Position numbers and translations under genes: made by a program. 13,193 nucleotides of DNA, from contig WELB01000018.1 in NCBI GenBank assembly GCA_009602725.1, positions 654,522 to 667,714 of the forward strand, in the 5' to 3' direction. The DNA comes from Spirogloea muscicola. Lineage: Eukaryota; Streptophyta; Zygnematophyceae; Spirogloeales; Spirogloeaceae. Positions 9,811 through 13,193 of this stretch are shown one piece after another (the stretch's first letter is position 1; the number at the start of each line of letters is the position of its first letter). The notes beneath the pieces were generated by a model. It did no database searches, was not told where the DNA came from, and saw only the letters and a list, made by a program, of their open reading frames with translations.

Positions 9811-12800
9811 CTGGACAAAACAGGGGCAAAAAGTGGAGAGAGGCACTGAGGTGCCTGGTCCAGATGCCATCTGTCTAGCATACTATAGCTTGTCTCGATT
9901 ACAAGCAAGAACAGCAATTGCAGTGCACCAAAGATATGCTGACGTACGATGCTCAAGAGGAGAGAGTGCCTAGTTGAACTATTAAACTGAAGGCAGCTGG
10001 ACACCGCTAAGCAAAGCTTTCGCAAAATGGGCGCCACAGTGAGGCCAGGGAAAACGGGGCTCTATGGAAACCCCGCTGATCTGGATGTCAAAGTGCTCAA
10101 GAACCACCCGAGGCATGCACAAGTGGGTAGCCATGGACATTTTGCAAAGGTGAAAGACATCAATGAGCGAGGTGGCGGCTTAAGGTGGACATGCTTGGCA
10201 GTCAGCAGCAGCCACAAATCAATGATGATGGTTTATGAGGTGCAGTCAGAGAGACGTACCTCCCATCAAACATGTACGCAAGGGCAAGCGCCGCCATGAA
10301 GCGTGCCATCTTGGAGCGAGACGATGCACACAAGTTCACGAGTACAGGCACGCCCTTGCCCTCCACAATCCGCACAGCATTGCCAGGGTTGAACGCGAGG
10401 TTCCAAAGGGCGCCAGCCGCTGTCTCGTGCACATCCTGGCCATCATTATACAGCCGCAGTGGCATCAGCTTGAGGCAGGCAGTCACGTGCCATACAGACT
10501 CACAGGCTTGAGGTGAGACCCAGTAAATCATATAGACCAGATACCCATCTCCAGAGTTGCACTTGAGAAAGGCAGGAAGGCCAAATGATGTCGCGACCCA
10601 GACATTGACAATGCTACTCCATCCCACCCAGCGGGCTTTCCTTACCTTGACCAAGGACTGTGCCAGTAGAATGAGGGGGGAAACTCCTCCTTCCTCACCA
10701 ATTGAAATGCTGCACATGCCCATGCAATAGTTGAGCTGTAGCAGGGCCTGAACGACTGGCAATAGTGTGAATGCATATTATGGTCAATTGGTTACTTATA
10801 TGTCCAGCGACGATGGTCGTTGTAATACACGTTGTTGTTTGACCAATAAGACAGCAGAATCAAATGACCTCAAGTGTACCATCCAATGAGGAGTTGCTAA
10901 ACAGTCAGAGTGAACCGTGTTAGCATAACAAAGTCACAGCCACATGTCGTTATCAGAGCCTCCACCTGTTGTTTTCGCTAACAGAAAGGCCCCAGAGGGC
11001 TCCGGCAGCCCGCTCCTGCAGGCCGGGCGCGCCGCCAATGCTGCAAGCCTGGGCGAGTGCCACCTGCAATTATAAACATCAACAATTTGTGTTAGCATTG
11101 CATTAAGCAGCTCATTAGGCCCTTGTCGATCATTTGGAAGCATGCATACAGCAAAAAAAATGCATAGCACAGCTTGCAAGCTGCCACACAAATAGCAGGC
11201 CTCACGACACATACCAGGGCCTCCACGCCACCAACCGTGGCAATGGCCTCCCGATTCTGGTCGTCAAAGGAGAGATTCCACAGCGCACCTGCCGCCTCTT
11301 GCCTGCACCTCCACAGTGCAAGTTGAGCCAGAGGCCGAGAAAGAGTACTACACTAGCGACCACTACCGAATCTCTGACAAGCACTGCCATCCTTTGAATG
11401 GCAAACGAGTGGCTTTTCACTATATATGGCAACTTAGAACCAGTACTTGCAGGACATTTGCTGCTGGCTACTGCTTGGTGTCAAGAGGCTATATACAAGG
11501 TAGATATAACGGTGCACAAGGTTTGCAGCACGAGGTCAGCTGCCAAGATCTGGCGGCACGGTGGGGCTGTGAGCTTCCTCGCACCTGACCCCCTCAGTGC
11601 GCGACCGCGTGAGTTGGACGAGGGCCTCGAGCGACCCGGGCTCCCGGCCAACCTCAGCATTGTTCGAGTTGCTGTCACCGTGAGCAGCCAGGTTGGCAAG
11701 TGCGCGTGCTGCCTGAGCAAGCCAAGGACAGCAAGAGGCGACCTTGCAGATGTTAGATTTGCTTTCGAGCCACTGCCCCAGATACGCAATAGTGATTCCT
11801 ACCACAAACAAACATAATGGTCCAATACAAATCTGACATCTGAGCCTCATTTGGTGAGTATGTTGACTAGCGGGAGCCACATGCAGGTCGTACAGTTTAC
11901 CTGTTCCTGCACGCCGTCGTGCTTGCAGTACCGCGCAAGCCCAACGAGGGCCTGTACGCCGCCAGCGCGCGCGACCTCCGTGCTGCACTTGTCATCCGCA
12001 GCTAGATTGGCGAGCGCCCCCGCCGCTCGCTCCTGCAGCAGTGCGGCCAGGGGCTCAGCACATCGAGGTGCCCAATGTCACACCAGAGTGCACCAAGCAA
12101 GGCCCATGGCCATGGCTCAAACAACGCAATTACGGCTCACAGCAAACCGACACCAGTGTCCGCTGTGGGGAGAGGATATGTGCTTCAGTGTGGACCAAAA
12201 TGTCGACTCAATGCCACTTACAGAGTATCCAATGTACGTGGGTCATTGAGCATTATGATTATGGGTGCGCAAAGGCCGCGTAGCGTACCAGGCAGCCCTC
12301 GCCACCCATGGGCCACTTGGCTGCCAGGTCAACGAGCGCCGCGATTGCCCCTGCCGCTTTGATCGCGGTCTGGCGGAGACAGCACAGGAGAGGAGGCAAG
12401 GTTGGCACAGTCTGTGCTCAGTGGCCGTTTTTCGAGCCCCCTCCATGGCCTTCTCATGCAGCTCAGGCGGGCGCGCCGCAGGCTGCCTGGCAATGCAGGT
12501 CGGCAGCCATAGCCAGATCCGGAACGGCAGACGAGCAAGATCTTTGGCCGCCTCACCTTGTGCTCCTCGCCCACCGACAGGTTCCAGAGGCCGCCGGCGG
12601 CCTCCTCGGCGACCCACTTGTTGGGCGACCATGCGAGCTCGGCGAGTACCCTGACGCCGCCCTCGCCGGCGACGGCGTTGGCCACCTCGGCGTTCACAGA
12701 GAGGTTGGCGAGAGCCTGCACGCAGAAGTGGAGCAGATCGTAGACATGCTCTCAGCACCAGAGCTTGCTTAGCGCACGTGCATTGGCGGCATCTCAAGCA

Positions 12801-13193
12801 CGTGCCTTGGCCGGCGGCCCGAGCTCGGCTCCCACCTTGGCAGCCTCGGCCTGGACGCCCTCGCTGGAGGCGCGGGCCAGGCGGAGGAGCATGGAGACAC
12901 CGCCGCCGTGCATGACGGCCTTGGCGCGCGCCTGGTCCACCGGCGCGTTGTCGTCGTCGATGACGACGAACGCGGCGATGGCCATGGCTGCGCGCTCCTG
13001 CACGGGCTCCTGGGGGCTGGCCAGCAGCGCCAGCAGCGCCGGCACGCCCTGCTGCAGCCAGAAGGCGCCCATGCCGAGGTCGTTGCGCTCGGCAACGCGC
13101 AGCAGCGCATGCGACAGCATCCACTCCGTCCACTGGTGCACCTCGGCGTCGGCGGCAGCGGCGGCAGCGGCGGCGGCCGCGGCGCGGGCCGGC
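9081..13193 (-). CDS. ARABIDILLO-type armadillo-repeat protein, C-terminal half, 11 exons
   Basis: Homolog of Arabidopsis ARABIDILLO-1/2, F-box plus leucine-rich-repeat plus armadillo proteins that promote lateral root formation and are thought to act in ubiquitin ligase complexes. Inferred exons in transcript order: 13193-12836, 12715-12557, 12369-12289, 12032-11901, 11712-11585, 11302-11215, 11063-10966, 10709-10646, 10435-10260, 9810-9592, 9336-9081. After one leading partial-codon base they give 585 codons plus TGA (9083-9081). Armadillo repeats span fragment residues 43-425, with GGLWNLSVGEEHK, ERAAGALANLAADDK, ANLAAHGDSNSNN, GALWNLSFDD and ETAAGALWNLAFNPGNA. The tail has EAGHLRCSGAEIGRF and FTVPGGRHAAHH. 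All are very close to the plant protein. The F-box and leucine-rich-repeat half lies past 13193, so ubiquitin-ligase membership is not visible. Junction 10260/9810 is the least certain, because the plant segment after YMFDGR is not recognisable. Confidence 0.93.
9337..9591 (-). other. Intron with a GC-AG splice in the ARABIDILLO homolog
   Basis: On the - strand the donor reads tgcag|gcaagt and the acceptor tgtgcag|cggagc. This joins HLRC to SGAEIGRF, which is exactly the conserved plant sequence. The GT four bases further in would change the frame. The donor is a full GC-type consensus and matches that of the phospholipase intron at 4615. Confidence 0.87.
9811..10259 (-). other. Longest intron (449 bp) of the ARABIDILLO homolog
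   Basis: The donor is gggag|gtacgt and the acceptor tgtccag|ccgctc. I see no armadillo-like or other coding segment inside. The plant protein has an extra stretch after DGR that I could not find here, so a small missed exon is possible. Confidence 0.6.
10260..13066 (-). other. Armadillo-repeat block of the ARABIDILLO homolog
   Basis: Eight or nine consecutive armadillo repeats of about 42-45 residues can be read through nine exons. Each has a Gly-Gly-Val start (GGVSMLLRLA, GGVRVLAELA, GGVQALVGLA, GGVEALVALA, GGVSPLILLA) and an A-x-A-L-x-N/G-L third helix. The block ends with KMARFMAALALAYMFDG. Such repeats form a superhelical protein-binding surface. No repeat appears missing compared with the plant protein. 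Confidence 0.88.
13151..13183 (-). repeat. Poly-alanine tract (11 Ala codons) in the ARABIDILLO homolog
   Basis: Eleven consecutive GCN alanine codons (gcc, gcg, gct) lie on the - strand just before HQWTEWM. In the plant protein this position is a Lys/Thr-rich linker between the leucine-rich repeats and the armadillo block. The tract sits at the window edge, so its full length cannot be seen. It is probably a flexible linker that grew by GCC-repeat slippage. Confidence 0.7.

Noticed and set aside
12243-13133. Long open frame (296 codons) on the - strand overlapping the first ARABIDILLO exons
   Set aside because: Arg/Ala-rich shadow frame caused by high GC. The armadillo motifs are in another frame with clear splice sites.
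1-13193. Search for CRISPR arrays, insertion sequences, tRNA genes and phage or viral genes
   Set aside because: No regularly spaced repeats, transposase-like frames, tRNA-like boxes or viral proteins were seen by eye.

Overview
The window is nuclear DNA from a green-lineage eukaryote, most likely an alga. Both genes are members of plant families and are broken into many small exons. The exons are GC-rich with clear codon bias, the introns are 120-450 bp, and most acceptors end in (T)GCAG. I see no bacterial, viral, organellar or transposon gene. I cannot say whether it is a chlorophyte or a streptophyte alga.

Two large protein genes converge tail to tail. From the left edge to base 8137 on the + strand runs a homolog of plant patatin-like phospholipase A I (Arabidopsis pPLAI, At1g61850). 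It has leucine-rich repeats, then armadillo-like repeats, then a patatin catalytic domain, then a Ser/Pro-rich linker and a conserved C-terminal tail. I resolved 19 exons that splice into one open frame of 1260 residues ending in a TGA stop. The 5' end lies outside the window.

Bases 8138-9080 are a gene-free gap that should hold both 3' UTRs. From 13193 down to 9081 on the - strand lies the C-terminal half (11 exons, 585 residues plus stop) of an ARABIDILLO-type armadillo protein. Its F-box and leucine-rich-repeat half would lie beyond the right edge.

The two genes have no known shared pathway. pPLAI is an acyl hydrolase linked to galactolipid and phospholipid turnover and basal jasmonate in Arabidopsis. 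ARABIDILLO proteins are predicted F-box/ARM proteins that promote root branching in Arabidopsis. They share only armadillo repeats and convergent position.

The most unusual sequence-level signal is splicing. Three of 28 inferred introns require a GC-AG splice to keep a conserved reading frame, and a fourth probably does. Both genes also look GC3-rich at the 5' end and less so towards the 3' end. I did not find a new biological system; the gene content is two known plant families in a compact, intron-dense setting.
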